Assembly (NCBI RefSeq): GCF_017837635.1
Contig: NZ_JAGJRS010000034.1
Coordinates: 124,001-188,000 of the forward strand
Length of the DNA stretch: 64,000 bases
Source of the DNA: Frateuria flava
GTDB lineage: Bacteria > Pseudomonadota > Gammaproteobacteria > Xanthomonadales > Rhodanobacteraceae
Direction of reading: 5' to 3'
Shown here: piece by piece, positions 16,266 through 26,314 of the stretch
How positions within the stretch are numbered: position 1 is the stretch's first letter
Layout of the letters: each line of letters starts with the position of its first letter
Position numbers and translations under genes: made by a program
The notes under the pieces: generated by a model
Seen by the model: only the letters and a program-made list of their open reading frames with translations
What the model was told of the DNA's origin: nothing
The model's database searches: none

Positions 16266-17939
16266 TCAGGCGCTTTGCGCGCGCTCCAGCATCTGCCTGG
16301 CGTGGGCGCGTGTTTCGCGCGAAATCTCCACGCCGCCCAGCATCCGCGCCAACTCGTCGCGGCGTCCCGCGGCATCCAGCTTCTCGATCTGCGTGCGCGT
16401 GGTGTCGCCGTCGCTGTGCTTGCTCACCCGCAGATGCGCGTGGCCTTGTGCGGCGACCTGCGGCAGATGGGTGACGCACAGCACCTGGCGTTCGCCGCCA
16501 AGCGCACGCAGCTTCTGCCCGACCACCTCGGCTACCGCGCCGCCGATGCCGGTGTCGACCTCGTCGAATACCATGCAGCCGATCGTGTCCTTGCCCAGCG
16601 TGGCCACCTCGATGGCCAGGCTGATGCGCGCCAGTTCGCCACCGGAAGCGACCTTGCGCAGCGCGCGCGGCGGCTGGCCGGGGTTGGCGCTGACCAGCAG
16701 CTCGCAGCGCTCGCGGCCCTGTAAGTCGGGCTCGTCCCCGTCGACCGGCTCGAGTTCGACCACCAGCCGGCCACCTGCCATGCCCAGTTCGCCCATCAGT
16801 GCGCTGACTTCCTCGCCCAGGCGCGCGGCGGCCGTGCGGCGGGCGAGGCCCAGGGCGTCGGCGGCCTTGGCGTAGTCGCGTTCCAGTCGTGCGCGTTCGG
16901 CGGCGAGCCGCTCGAGCGCATCGCCGGCGCCTTCCAGTTCGGCCAGTTCCATCTGCAGAGCGCCCAGCCGTTCGTGCAGCTCGGCGACCGGCAGGCGATG
17001 CCGGCGCGCCAGCTCATGCAGGCGGGTGAGGTGGGCGTCGACCTCGGCGTAGCGTTCGGGATCGAGATCGACGTCCTGGGCGTAGCGGGAGAGGCCGTCG
17101 GAGGCCTCGCCAAGCTGGATTTCGGCGTTGTCGAGCAGCTCCAGCAGCGGCGCGAGGCGCGGATCGAGCGCAGCCAGTTTGCCCAGTTCGCCATGCGCGC
17201 GGCCGAGCGCCCTGCGCAGGGCAAATTCGCTGTCGCCGTCGAGCAGTTCCACCACGCCCGAGGCGCCCTCGGCCAGCCGGCCGGCGTTGGCCAGACGTTT
17301 GTGGTTCGCTTCCAGTTCGGCCAGTTCCGCCGGCGGCAAGGCCCAGCGTTCGAGATCGCCGGTTTCGTGACGCAGCAGTTCCAGCCGCTGCTCGCGGTCG
17401 TCGCCGCCGCTGAGTTTGCGGATGCGCGCGCCCAGCTCCCGCCATTGCGTGGCCAGCGCACGGACCTGCGCGACCTGCTCTTCGTTCCCGGCGTAGGCGT
17501 CGAGCAGGTTCAACTGGTGGCTGCGCGAGAGCAGCGCCTGGTGCTCGTGCTGGCCGTGGATTTCCACCAGCAGGGTCGCCAGCTCGCCAAGTTGGCTGGC
17601 GTTGGCCGGCCGGCCGTTGATCCAGGCGCGCGAGCTGCCTTCGGCTCGGATCACACGTCGCAACTGGCAGGCTCCTTCGTCGTCCAACTCTTCCCGCGCC
17701 AGCCAGGCGCGGGCCTCGGGAAGGGCGGTCAGGTCGAATTCGGCGATCAGTTCGGCGCGGTCGCAGCCTTCGCGCACCATGCCACTGTCGGCGCGCGCGC
17801 CGGCCAGAAGCATCAGCGCGTCGACCAGCAGCGACTTGCCGGCGCCGGTTTCGCCGCTGACCACGGTCAGGCCGGGCCCGAAGGCGACCTCGGCTTCTTC
17901 GACGACGGCGAAATGGCGGACGTAAAGGGAAGTGAGCAT
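16266..17939 (-). CDS. recN: DNA repair protein RecN
   Basis: RecN is an SMC-like ATPase that acts early in double-strand break repair. The 557-residue product starts 'MLTSLYVRHFAVVEEAEVAF' and has Walker A 'GETGAGKSLLVDAL' near 30-43, a long coiled-coil centre, and C-terminal 'KVASGGELARISLA' (ABC signature) and 'MVFDEVDTGIGG' (Walker B). Length matches the family (~555). LexA control is usual, but I did not find a convincing SOS box between it and the divergent hrcA. Confidence 0.96.
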   Translation of the reverse strand: MLTSLYVRHFAVVEEAEVAFGPGLTVVSGETGAGKSLLVDALMLLAGARADSGMVREGCDRAELIAEFDLTALPEARAWLAREELDDEGACQLRRVIRAEGSSRAWINGRPANASQLGELATLLVEIHGQHEHQALLSRSHQLNLLDAYAGNEEQVAQVRALATQWRELGARIRKLSGGDDREQRLELLRHETGDLERWALPPAELAELEANHKRLANAGRLAEGASGVVELLDGDSEFALRRALGRAHGELGKLAALDPRLAPLLELLDNAEIQLGEASDGLSRYAQDVDLDPERYAEVDAHLTRLHELARRHRLPVAELHERLGALQMELAELEGAGDALERLAAERARLERDYAKAADALGLARRTAAARLGEEVSALMGELGMAGGRLVVELEPVDGDEPDLQGRERCELLVSANPGQPPRALRKVASGGELARISLAIEVATLGKDTIGCMVFDEVDTGIGGAVAEVVGQKLRALGGERQVLCVTHLPQVAAQGHAHLRVSKHSDGDTTRTQIEKLDAAGRRDELARMLGGVEISRETRAHARQMLERAQSA

Positions 17940-17999
17940 GGCGTGGAATTGTACGGGCAGAAGGGACGCGCGGGCGCGGCTACCGCCGCGACCGGTGTT

Positions 18000-18028
18000 C
18001 TTGCAAACTCGGCGGCGACACCTTATTT
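18000..18028 (+). promoter_or_regulatory. Candidate sigma-32 (heat-shock) promoter for hrcA-grpE-dnaK-dnaJ
   Basis: CTTGCAA (18000-18006) resembles the sigma-32 -35 CTTGAAA, and after 14 bases CCTTATTT (18021-18028) resembles the -10 CCCCATnT. It lies 30 bases before hrcA. No CIRCE repeat (TTAGCACTC-N9-GAGTGCTAA) was found in this locus. Confidence 0.5.
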
Positions 18029-18057
18029 CTGTCCCGTCTCACCGTTTGCCACAGCGA

Positions 18058-19113
18058 ATGACCCGACCTCACGACCTCGACGCCCGCGCCCGCCGCCTGC
18101 TGCGCACCCTGATTGCGCAGTACCTGGCCGACGGCGAGCCGGTGGGGTCGCGCACGCTGTCCCGCTCCTCCGGCCTGGACGTGAGCCCGGCGACGATCCG
18201 CAACATCATGGCGGACCTTGAGGACGCGGGCCTGGTCGCCTCGCCGCACACGTCGGCAGGTCGCGTGCCCACGCCACGCGGCCTGCGGCTGTTCGTCGAC
18301 AGCCTGATCGAGTTGCAGCCGCTGCCGCGCGAGGAGATGGCCCGGCTCAAGCGCGAGCTGCCCCCTGGCCCCACGACCACGCGTGACCTGCTTGGCAACG
18401 TGTCCACCCTGCTTTCGGCGATGACCCACTTCGCCGGCGTGGTGACGGTGCCGCGCCAGGGCGATTTCCCGCTACGGCATATCGACTTCGTTCCGCTGCC
18501 GGACGCCCGGGTGTTGGTCATCCTGGTGTTCTCCGACAACCAGGTGCAGAACCGCATCGTGCAGCTGGGCAAGCCGCTGGACAGCCGCGAGCTGGAGCAG
18601 GCGGCCAACTACCTCAACACGCATTTCGCCGGGCTTCGCGTGGACGACATCCGCGCGCACCTCCTGCGCGAGCTGCGCGAGGCGGGGAGCGAACTCAACC
18701 GCCTGGTTGCCAGTGCGACGGAACTGGCAGCCGCCTCCTTTGCCCCTCAAGGGGGCGGGGACGACGTCCTGGTGAGTGGCCAGACCAACCTGATGGGCTA
18801 CGCGGAACTGGCCGACCTGGATCGCCTGCGCGAGCTGTTCGAAGCGTTCCAGAAGAAGAACGAGTTGCTGCAACTGATGGAAGTGTGCGCCCGGGCCCCG
18901 GGCGTGCGCCTGTTCATCGGCGAGGAATCGGGTTTTGCCGCGCTCGATGGCTGCAGCGTGGTGACCGCCAGCTACGGCGTGCAGGGCAGGGTGCTGGGCG
19001 CGGTCGGCGTGATCGGACCTACCCGCATGGCCTACGACCGGGTGATTCCGGTGGTGCAGGCGACGGCCGGATTGCTCAGCGACGCCTTGAATCGCGCCGC
19101 GACGTCCCTATAA
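18058..19113 (+). CDS. hrcA: Heat-inducible transcription repressor HrcA
   Basis: HrcA represses chaperonin genes through CIRCE elements and is refolded by GroEL. The 351-residue product starts at ATG 18058 ('MTRPHDLDARARRLLRTLIA') with an N-terminal winged helix ('GSRTLSRSSGLDVSPATIRN', 'MADLEDAGLVASPHTSAGRV') and a GAF-like C-terminal domain ('IGEESGFAALDGCSVVTASY', 'GPTRMAYDRVIP'). It heads hrcA-grpE-dnaK-dnaJ. Because CIRCE is absent here, its target is probably groESL elsewhere. Confidence 0.96.
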   Translation: MTRPHDLDARARRLLRTLIAQYLADGEPVGSRTLSRSSGLDVSPATIRNIMADLEDAGLVASPHTSAGRVPTPRGLRLFVDSLIELQPLPREEMARLKRELPPGPTTTRDLLGNVSTLLSAMTHFAGVVTVPRQGDFPLRHIDFVPLPDARVLVILVFSDNQVQNRIVQLGKPLDSRELEQAANYLNTHFAGLRVDDIRAHLLRELREAGSELNRLVASATELAAASFAPQGGGDDVLVSGQTNLMGYAELADLDRLRELFEAFQKKNELLQLMEVCARAPGVRLFIGEESGFAALDGCSVVTASYGVQGRVLGAVGVIGPTRMAYDRVIPVVQATAGLLSDALNRAATSL

Positions 19114-19194
19114 CCGCCCCGGAGGGCGGGTTTCCCGCGTTTTATGGCGGTCGGCACTCAAGGTGCCGGCCCGGACATTCGTTTGGAGTAACGC

Positions 19195-19716
19195 ATGCAG
19201 AACAACGAGCAGACGCCGGACCAGGTGCAGGAATTAGGTTCTTCCGAGGCGCAGGGGACCGAGGCGCTGCAGGCGCGGATCGCCGAGCTGGAAGCGAGCA
19301 ACGCCGAGTTGCGCGAGTCCGTGCTGCGCGAACACGCCGAGCTGGAAAATCAACGCCGGCGCCTGCATCGCGACCTGGAACAGGCTCGCCGTTTCGCCAA
19401 CGAAAAGCTGCTGAACGAGCTGCTGCCGGTCTACGACAGCCTGGAGCGCGGCCTGGCGATCGAAAGCGGCGACGCGGCCGCCGTGCGCGAAGGCCTGGCG
19501 CTGACCCTCAAGGCGCTACTGAAGGTGGCCGAGAGCCACGGTCTGGTGCAGGTGGACCCGGTCGACCTGCCGCTCGACCCGGAACGCCACCATGCCGTGA
19601 GCATGGTCGAGGCGCCCGGCAAGGCGCCCGGTACCGTGGTGAACGTGCTGCAGAAAGGCTACGTGCTCAACGACCGGCTGCTGCGTCCCGCGCTGGTCGC
19701 CGTGGCCAGGGATTGA
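19195..19716 (+). CDS. grpE: Nucleotide exchange factor GrpE
   Basis: GrpE releases ADP from DnaK. The 173-residue protein has an N-terminal coiled-coil region ('[20 protein letters not shown]'), the hinge 'ENQRRRLHRDLEQARRFA' and the C-terminal beta domain ('VDPVDLPLDPERHHAVSMVE', 'GYVLNDRLLRPALVAVA'). GGAG lies upstream of ATG 19195. The 81 bases after hrcA hold a CCGCCC/GGGCGG hairpin (19114-19129) that may reduce read-through. Confidence 0.96.
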   Translation: MQNNEQTPDQVQELGSSEAQGTEALQARIAELEASNAELRESVLREHAELENQRRRLHRDLEQARRFANEKLLNELLPVYDSLERGLAIESGDAAAVREGLALTLKALLKVAESHGLVQVDPVDLPLDPERHHAVSMVEAPGKAPGTVVNVLQKGYVLNDRLLRPALVAVARD

Positions 19717-19831
19717 CGCGTCACTCGCTGAACACACATACGGCCCCGCGGCATTGAATCGCCGGATACGGGCCACCATCTGGAAAACCATCGCGGCCGC
19801 GGGGGCCGCCTAGAAAGCATTGGAGCTGAAC

Positions 19832-21751
<1,920 letters not shown>

Positions 21752-21858
21752 ACGAGGGAACGCGGCGCAGCCGATGAAGCAGCCCGCGCCGGCTATCATG
21801 TCGCGCGGGCTGCCTGCTGATCGGCGGCCAGATCTGGATCAGGGGTGTGGTTGAAGTC

Positions 21859-22992
21859 ATGAATGCAGCAACGGGCAAGCGCGATTACTACGAGGTGCTC
21901 GGTGTCGAACGCACCGTCACCGAAGTCGAGCTGAAGAAATCTTTTCGCCGTCTGGCGATGAAGTACCACCCGGACCGCTGCCCGGACGACCCCACCGCGC
22001 AGGAGAAATTCAAGGAGGCCAAGGAGGCCTACGAGGTCCTCTCCGATGCGCAGAAGCGCGCCATGTACGACCAGCACGGCCACGCCGCCTTCGAGGGCGG
22101 CATGGGCGGTCGCGGTGGTTTCGGCGACATGGGTGACATCTTCGGGGACATCTTCGGCGATATCTTCGGCATGGGCGGCGGCGGCCGCGGCCGTCCTCGT
22201 CGGGGCGCGGACCTGCGCTACGTGATGGACCTGGATCTGGAAGAGGCGGTCTTCGGCGTCGAGAAGACGATCGAGATCCCGACCCAGGTCAATTGCCACC
22301 ATTGCAATGGCAGCGGTTCGGCCGACGGCAAGACCACGCAGTGCAAGACCTGCCATGGCCATGGCCGCGTGCGCATGCAGAACGGCATCTTCTCGATCCA
22401 GCAGGCGTGCCCCCATTGCGGAGGCAGCGGCCAGACCATCGAGAAACCCTGCAAGGCGTGCCATGGCGAAGGCCTGCTGGAGGAGCGGCGCACGCTGTCG
22501 GTACACATCCCGGCCGGTGTGGACAACGGCGACCGTATTCGTCTTTCCGGGCAAGGTGAAGCCGGCCCAGCCGGTTCCGAGCCGGGCGACCTGTATGTCG
22601 ATGTACGCGTGCGTGAACACGCGATCTTCCAGCGCGAAGGCAACGATCTGCACTGCGAAGTGCCGATCCGTTTTTCGCAGGCGGCGTTGGGCGCCGAACT
22701 CAAGGTCCCGACACTGGAAGGCGAAGTGCCGGTGTCGATCCCGCCGGAAACCCAGACCGGCCAGACCTTCCGCCTGCGCGGTCGCGGCGTGAAGTCGGTG
22801 CGCTCCGGCCGTGTCGGCGACCTGCTCTGCCGTGTCGTGGTGGAAACCCCCGTGCGTCTGACTCGCGAGCAGCGCGAGCTGCTGGAGAAGCTAGAGGCCA
22901 CCTTCAGCGAAGGCGACCCCGACGCGCACACACCGCGTGCCAAGAGCTGGGTCGACGGGGTCAAAGAATTCCTCTCCCGCGTCACTTCGTAA
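21859..22992 (+). CDS. dnaJ: Molecular chaperone DnaJ (Hsp40)
   Basis: This 377-residue type I Hsp40 has a J domain with 'HPD' near residue 37, a Gly/Phe region containing three consecutive 'DIFG' units, a zinc domain with four CxxCxGxG motifs ('CHHCNGSG', 'CKTCHGHG', 'CPHCGGSG', 'CKACHGEG') and two C-terminal peptide-binding domains. ATG 21859 is chosen; an in-frame GTG at 21847 would add four residues. It delivers substrates to DnaK and stimulates its ATPase. Confidence 0.97.
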   Translation: MNAATGKRDYYEVLGVERTVTEVELKKSFRRLAMKYHPDRCPDDPTAQEKFKEAKEAYEVLSDAQKRAMYDQHGHAAFEGGMGGRGGFGDMGDIFGDIFGDIFGMGGGGRGRPRRGADLRYVMDLDLEEAVFGVEKTIEIPTQVNCHHCNGSGSADGKTTQCKTCHGHGRVRMQNGIFSIQQACPHCGGSGQTIEKPCKACHGEGLLEERRTLSVHIPAGVDNGDRIRLSGQGEAGPAGSEPGDLYVDVRVREHAIFQREGNDLHCEVPIRFSQAALGAELKVPTLEGEVPVSIPPETQTGQTFRLRGRGVKSVRSGRVGDLLCRVVVETPVRLTREQRELLEKLEATFSEGDPDAHTPRAKSWVDGVKEFLSRVTS

Positions 22993-23020
22993 GCCCGGCA
23001 GCCCTTCGCCGCGAATCAGC

Positions 23021-23191
23021 GCCCTCTCGCCACCAGGGAGAAGGTTGGGGCGTGGGGCGGCGCTCGCGGGGGTGTAGCTTCCTTCCGAGACAAATCTTTG
23101 CTCTTGGCGGGCAATGACCTCTTCGGCTCGACCTGAACTTGCCGCGAGTCCCGGCCCCTCACCGGCCCTCTCCCCGCAGGGAAGAGGGAGC
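23021..23191. repeat. Facing pair of CTCTCCC/CCCTCACC-type extragenic repeats
   Basis: GCCCTCTCGCCACCAGGGAG-type DNA (23021-23052) is followed at about 23151-23191 by CCCGGCCCCTCACCGGCCCT and CTCTCCCCGCAGGGAAGAGG. The same composite, again as an oppositely facing pair, occurs at 50364-50544. It fills the dnaJ-dapB gap and holds no gene. Confidence 0.65.
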
Positions 23192-23270
23192 AGAGCAGGC
23201 GCTATTGGCGGCATGCGCAGTCGCCCCCTCCCGGTTACGCTACGCGTCCCAGCACGCACGGAACCACGCG

Positions 23271-24065
23271 ATGAGCCGACCGCTACGCCTTGCCGTCAAC
23301 GGCGCCACCGGCCGCATGGGACGCGTATTGCTCGAGCTGCTGCGTGACGACGCGCGCTTCGAGGTCACCTCGGCGCTCACCGGGCTGGGCATGCCGCAAC
23401 TGGGCGAGCGCGCCTGGCATGACCGCGCCGCGCCGTGCTTCCAGGTGGAATGGCCGCAGGACCGGCCGGACGTGGTGATCGACTTCAGCGGTCCGGGCGG
23501 GCTGGCTTCTGCGCTGGATTACTGCACCGCCCACGGCACGGCGCTGGTCAGCGGCACCACCGGGATCGACGCCGCGCTCAAGGCGCGCGTGGCGCAAGCC
23601 GCTTCACGGATCCCGCTGATGCATGCAAGCAACTTCAGCCTCGGCGTGGCCGTGCTCACCCGGCTGCTTCGCGAGGCCGCCGCAGCCTTGCCGCAATGGG
23701 ACCTGGAGATCATCGAAGCCCATCACCAGCGCAAGACCGACGCACCCTCGGGCACCGCGCTATCGCTCGGGGAGGCCGCCGCGGCGGCGCGCAACACCAC
23801 GCTTGCGCAGGATGGCGTCGCCGGTTCGCGCGAGGGGCCGCGTCGCGCAGGCTCCATCGGTTTCGCGGTCGTGCGGGGCGGCGACATCGTGGGGGAACAC
23901 ACCGCCATGCTGATCGGCGCGGGCGAGCGCGTGGAACTGGCCCATCGCGCGACCGATCGCAGCATCTTCGCGCGCGGCGCGATCGAAGCGGCACATTGGC
24001 TGCACGACCAGCCTCCAGGTGCCTACGATCTTGAAGCACTGCTGGCTGCGCGACTGGGCGCCTAG
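23271..24065 (+). CDS. dapB: 4-hydroxy-tetrahydrodipicolinate reductase
   Basis: DapB catalyses the NAD(P)H-dependent step of the diaminopimelate/lysine pathway. The 264-residue product starts at ATG 23271: 'MSRPLRLAVNGATGRMGRVL' (Rossmann GxxGxxG). Other landmarks: 'VVIDFSGPGG', 'GTALVSGTTG', 'MHASNFSLGVAVL', 'EIIEAHHQRKTDAPSGTAL' (catalytic His-His and Lys), and 'RGGDIVGEHT'. The frame is open further upstream through repeat DNA, which is not coding. Confidence 0.96.
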   Translation: MSRPLRLAVNGATGRMGRVLLELLRDDARFEVTSALTGLGMPQLGERAWHDRAAPCFQVEWPQDRPDVVIDFSGPGGLASALDYCTAHGTALVSGTTGIDAALKARVAQAASRIPLMHASNFSLGVAVLTRLLREAAAALPQWDLEIIEAHHQRKTDAPSGTALSLGEAAAAARNTTLAQDGVAGSREGPRRAGSIGFAVVRGGDIVGEHTAMLIGAGERVELAHRATDRSIFARGAIEAAHWLHDQPPGAYDLEALLAARLGA

Positions 24066-24071
24066 CCCGCA

Positions 24072-24126
24072 GGGTGGGCTTTGAGTCCACCCATCCTGCA
24101 CGGCCGCGGTGAGCTGAAGCCCACCC
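24072..24126. repeat. Two GGTGGGC-type palindromes after dapB
   Basis: GGGTGGGCTTTGAGTCCACC (from 24072) and GGTGAGCTGAAGCCCACC (24109-24126) are imperfect members of the GGTGGGCT-nn-AGCCCACC family. They separate dapB from the riboswitch. Confidence 0.65.
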
Positions 24127-24179
24127 TAGGGGCGGCGACGCTTGTTCCACCCGCGGTCCGCCGGTACCATTTCCCTCTT

Positions 24180-24327
24180 GTCATTGGGGAGTAGCCATCC
24201 TCACCGCGAAGGCATTCAGCCTTCGTCCCCCGAGGAATCCGCGTCAACAGACTTGGAGCCAATGCTCCATGGCGTGGATGGCCGCACCGCCGGAAACCGG
24301 CGGGTGGTGCCCGGCGAGACCTTTGGC
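24180..24327 (+). promoter_or_regulatory. Manganese riboswitch aptamer (yybP-ykoY type)
   Basis: The conserved 5' element GGGGAGTAGCC (24186-24196) is followed by TCACCGC and, after internal helices, by the conserved 3' element GCGAGACC (24314-24321), matching the yybP-ykoY pattern GGGGAGUAGC...GCAAGACC. Outer helix P1 can form between GTCATTGG (24180-24187) and CCTTTGGC (24320-24327) with a UU/UU mismatch. This family senses Mn2+ and controls Mn exporters. The downstream gene is a cation antiporter, consistent with that role. Recognition is by motif only; no covariance search was run. Confidence 0.85.
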
Positions 24328-24407
24328 CACGATGCGCTCGAACCCTCGCCGGGCGAGCCGCATCGTCGCGCCATCGGTTTTCCGCTCGCCCGGCCGGATA
24401 CGTGTTG
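24328..24407 (+). promoter_or_regulatory. Candidate expression platform of the Mn riboswitch
   Basis: The segment 24345-24354 (CTCGCCGGGC) is fully complementary to 24309-24318 (GCCCGGCGAG, inside the aptamer 3' part). The overlapping segment 24348-24358 (GCCGGGCGAGC) is fully complementary to 24384-24394 (GCTCGCCCGGC), which touches the weak GGA before the start codon. These helices exclude each other. There is no T-tract, so control at translation is more likely than termination. Confidence 0.6.
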
Positions 24408-25406
24408 ATGCTCACCGCCTTGTGGTTCCTGCTCTCCGCCGGCGCGATCTATGCCGCCTGCGAGTATTTCGTCAATGGCATCGAGTGGTTGGGCCGCAAG
24501 TTTCGGCTTGACGCCACGGCGACCGGTACGGTGCTCGCCGCGTTCGGCACCGCATTGCCCGAAAGTGCCGTCACTTTCATCGCCGTGGTGTTTGGACACA
24601 CGCCCGAGCAAAAGGGTATCGGCGTCGGGGCGGCCCTCGGCGGACCGCTGGTGCTGGGCACGATCGCTTATGCGGTCGTCGGCATTGCGCTTTGGAGCAA
24701 CCGGCATCGGTTGCGACGGCCCGACGCAGTGGTGAAGGTCGACCACGCACGGCTTGCGCGCGACCAGCGCTGGTTCCTCTCGATCTTCGTGGTCAAGTGC
24801 GCTCTGGGCCTGGTCGCGTTCGCGCTGAAGCCGTGGCTGGGCGTATTGTTCATCGGCGCCTACGGCTTGTACGTCTGGCGCGAGCTGAAGACCGGCGACA
24901 TGGCGGCGGACGAGGAGGAGCTCGAACCGCTGAAGTTCCAACCCCACGCGGCCGATCCGGCGATGTGGCGCGTGGCCTTGCAGAGTGGGCTCGCGTTGGT
25001 GGTGATCGCGATCGCCTCACGTATCTTCGTCACGCAGATCGAGGTGATCGGACTGGCCTTCGGCCTGTCCGCGCACGTCGTGGCGCTGGTCCTCAGCCCG
25101 GTGGCGACCGAGTTGCCTGAAACGGTCAATGCGCTGATCTGGGTCCGCCAGGGCAAGGAGCGGCTGGCGCTGGCGAACATCTCCGGCGCCATGATGATCC
25201 AGGCGACCATTCCCAGTTCGCTGGCGCTGTTCTTTACGCCATGGCTGTTCGACCTGCCGCTGATCGTGGCCGGCGTGTTGACCACGGTGGCGGTCGGCTA
25301 CTTGTGGTGGCTCTTCCAGCGCGGGCACGTCAAGGCGCGCTGGCTGGTACCGGTGGGCCTGCTCTACGGCGTGTTCGCCGCGTTCGTGGCCTGGCACCTG
25401 GCCTGA
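24408..25406 (+). CDS. CaCA-family cation antiporter, probable Mn2+ (or Ca2+) exporter
   Basis: This 332-residue membrane protein has about ten hydrophobic segments and the two inverted Na_Ca_ex repeats of the CaCA family: 'GTVLAAFGTALPESAVTF' near residue 43 and 'VVALVLSPVATELPETVNAL' near 225, with the acidic residues of the ion pathway. A polar loop with 'AADEEELEPLKF' lies in the middle. The upstream yybP-ykoY riboswitch suggests that Mn2+ is a physiological substrate; family members elsewhere move Ca2+/Na+ or Mn2+. ATG 24408 is assumed; GTG 24402 in the same frame is an alternative. Confidence 0.85.
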   Translation: MLTALWFLLSAGAIYAACEYFVNGIEWLGRKFRLDATATGTVLAAFGTALPESAVTFIAVVFGHTPEQKGIGVGAALGGPLVLGTIAYAVVGIALWSNRHRLRRPDAVVKVDHARLARDQRWFLSIFVVKCALGLVAFALKPWLGVLFIGAYGLYVWRELKTGDMAADEEELEPLKFQPHAADPAMWRVALQSGLALVVIAIASRIFVTQIEVIGLAFGLSAHVVALVLSPVATELPETVNALIWVRQGKERLALANISGAMMIQATIPSSLALFFTPWLFDLPLIVAGVLTTVAVGYLWWLFQRGHVKARWLVPVGLLYGVFAAFVAWHLA

Positions 25407-25409
25407 GGA

Positions 25410-26105
25410 TCAGTCCCGGTGCGCGGCGTTGCGGTCGCGTCGGGCGCCGAAACGGCGATCCAGCGCACCGACGAGCTTCTTGAAGGCTCGTGAGAATTTT
25501 CCGCGCCGGGTCTTGCGCAGCTTTTCTTCTTCGCTGGTCAGCCAGGCGACCTGGATGACCCGGCGCTCGCCTTCGAAGGGCAAGTGACCGTGGAACGAGT
25601 TTTCGCAACGCTTGAATACCGCGAACTCGCCGTACAGCGGCGTCAGCTCGGGGGCCACCATGTCGTCGATGTCGTCGATGCGGTGGAGGAAGCGCAAGCA
25701 GCCATTGCTGGTGTCGGTCCACTGCCTGTTGAGGTAGAGCAGGGCGGTGGCGACCTTGGACTTGCTGTCGGTGTGGATCGTGCCGTGGCGCTTGTTGAGG
25801 TAGCGGCACAGCGTCACCAGTGTGGGGTACTCGGCCAGATTCGGAATACCCAGCCGCTGCCCGATGGCACTGGCGAAGGCCGGCGCGGTGAGGTCGGTCA
25901 CCAGGGCATTGATCGACGGGCCGCAGTCGACCGGGTCGTAGGGAAAAAAGCCGGCGCTGCTGTAGCGGGGAAAGTCGCGATCCAGTTCGTTGCGCGCATC
26001 TTCCGGCAGCTGGCCGTGGGCGATCAGGAGCGGAAACGGCTCCCTTCGCACGTCGGTGTCGGGGCGGTCGAGGCGGGCAGGATCGAGCATGACGGTGGCT
26101 TTCAT
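25410..26105 (-). CDS. 2-oxoglutarate/Fe(II)-dependent oxygenase family protein
   Basis: This 231-residue protein has the double-stranded beta-helix iron site: HxD in 'TIHTDSKSKVATALLYLN' (near residue 110), the distal His in 'CENSFHGHLPFEGERRVIQV' and a following Arg to bind 2-oxoglutarate. The overall form resembles small uncharacterised bacterial 2OG oxygenases. A basic tail ('RKTRRGKFSRAFKKLVGALD') follows. ATG 26105 has AAGG five bases upstream; an in-frame ATG at 26225 is less supported. It converges on the antiporter gene with a 3-base gap. The substrate is unknown. Confidence 0.8.
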   Translation of the reverse strand: MKATVMLDPARLDRPDTDVRREPFPLLIAHGQLPEDARNELDRDFPRYSSAGFFPYDPVDCGPSINALVTDLTAPAFASAIGQRLGIPNLAEYPTLVTLCRYLNKRHGTIHTDSKSKVATALLYLNRQWTDTSNGCLRFLHRIDDIDDMVAPELTPLYGEFAVFKRCENSFHGHLPFEGERRVIQVAWLTSEEEKLRKTRRGKFSRAFKKLVGALDRRFGARRDRNAAHRD

Positions 26106-26196
26106 GGACGCCTTCGTGGACCGGATACCGGCAAGTTTAGCGCGCGCCGAGCACACGCAGAGGCCCGTGTGGATGTCTTGTTCACGCTTCACGCGG

Positions 26197-26225
26197 TGGA
26201 CAGAATCGGCCCTGGCACCTATCAT
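26197..26225 (+). promoter_or_regulatory. Promoter of carAB
   Basis: TGGACA (26197-26202), exactly 17 bases, then TATCAT (26220-26225). Each hexamer differs from consensus by one base. It would give a ~83-base leader before carA. Confidence 0.7.
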
Positions 26226-26257
26226 TGCGACCCGCCCGAGACTTCTTCCGACCCAAG

Positions 26258-26289
26258 GTCCACAAGCCTGCTAGCAGCGGCTTGCGGAC
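26258..26289 (+). promoter_or_regulatory. Hairpin in the carA leader
   Basis: GTCCACAAGCC (26258-26268) pairs with GGCTTGCGGAC (26279-26289) with one A-C mismatch and a 10-base loop, followed by TTTGCTG. Its place between promoter and start suggests control of carAB by attenuation or RNA binding, but it may simply be a leader structure. Confidence 0.5.
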
Positions 26290-26314
26290 TTTGCTGCACC
26301 TAAAGGCGGCCCCC

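Noticed and set aside
17940-18057. CIRCE operator or SOS box between recN and hrcA
   Set aside because: Neither TTAGCACTC-N9-GAGTGCTAA nor a CTGT-N8-ACAG pattern of good quality is present.
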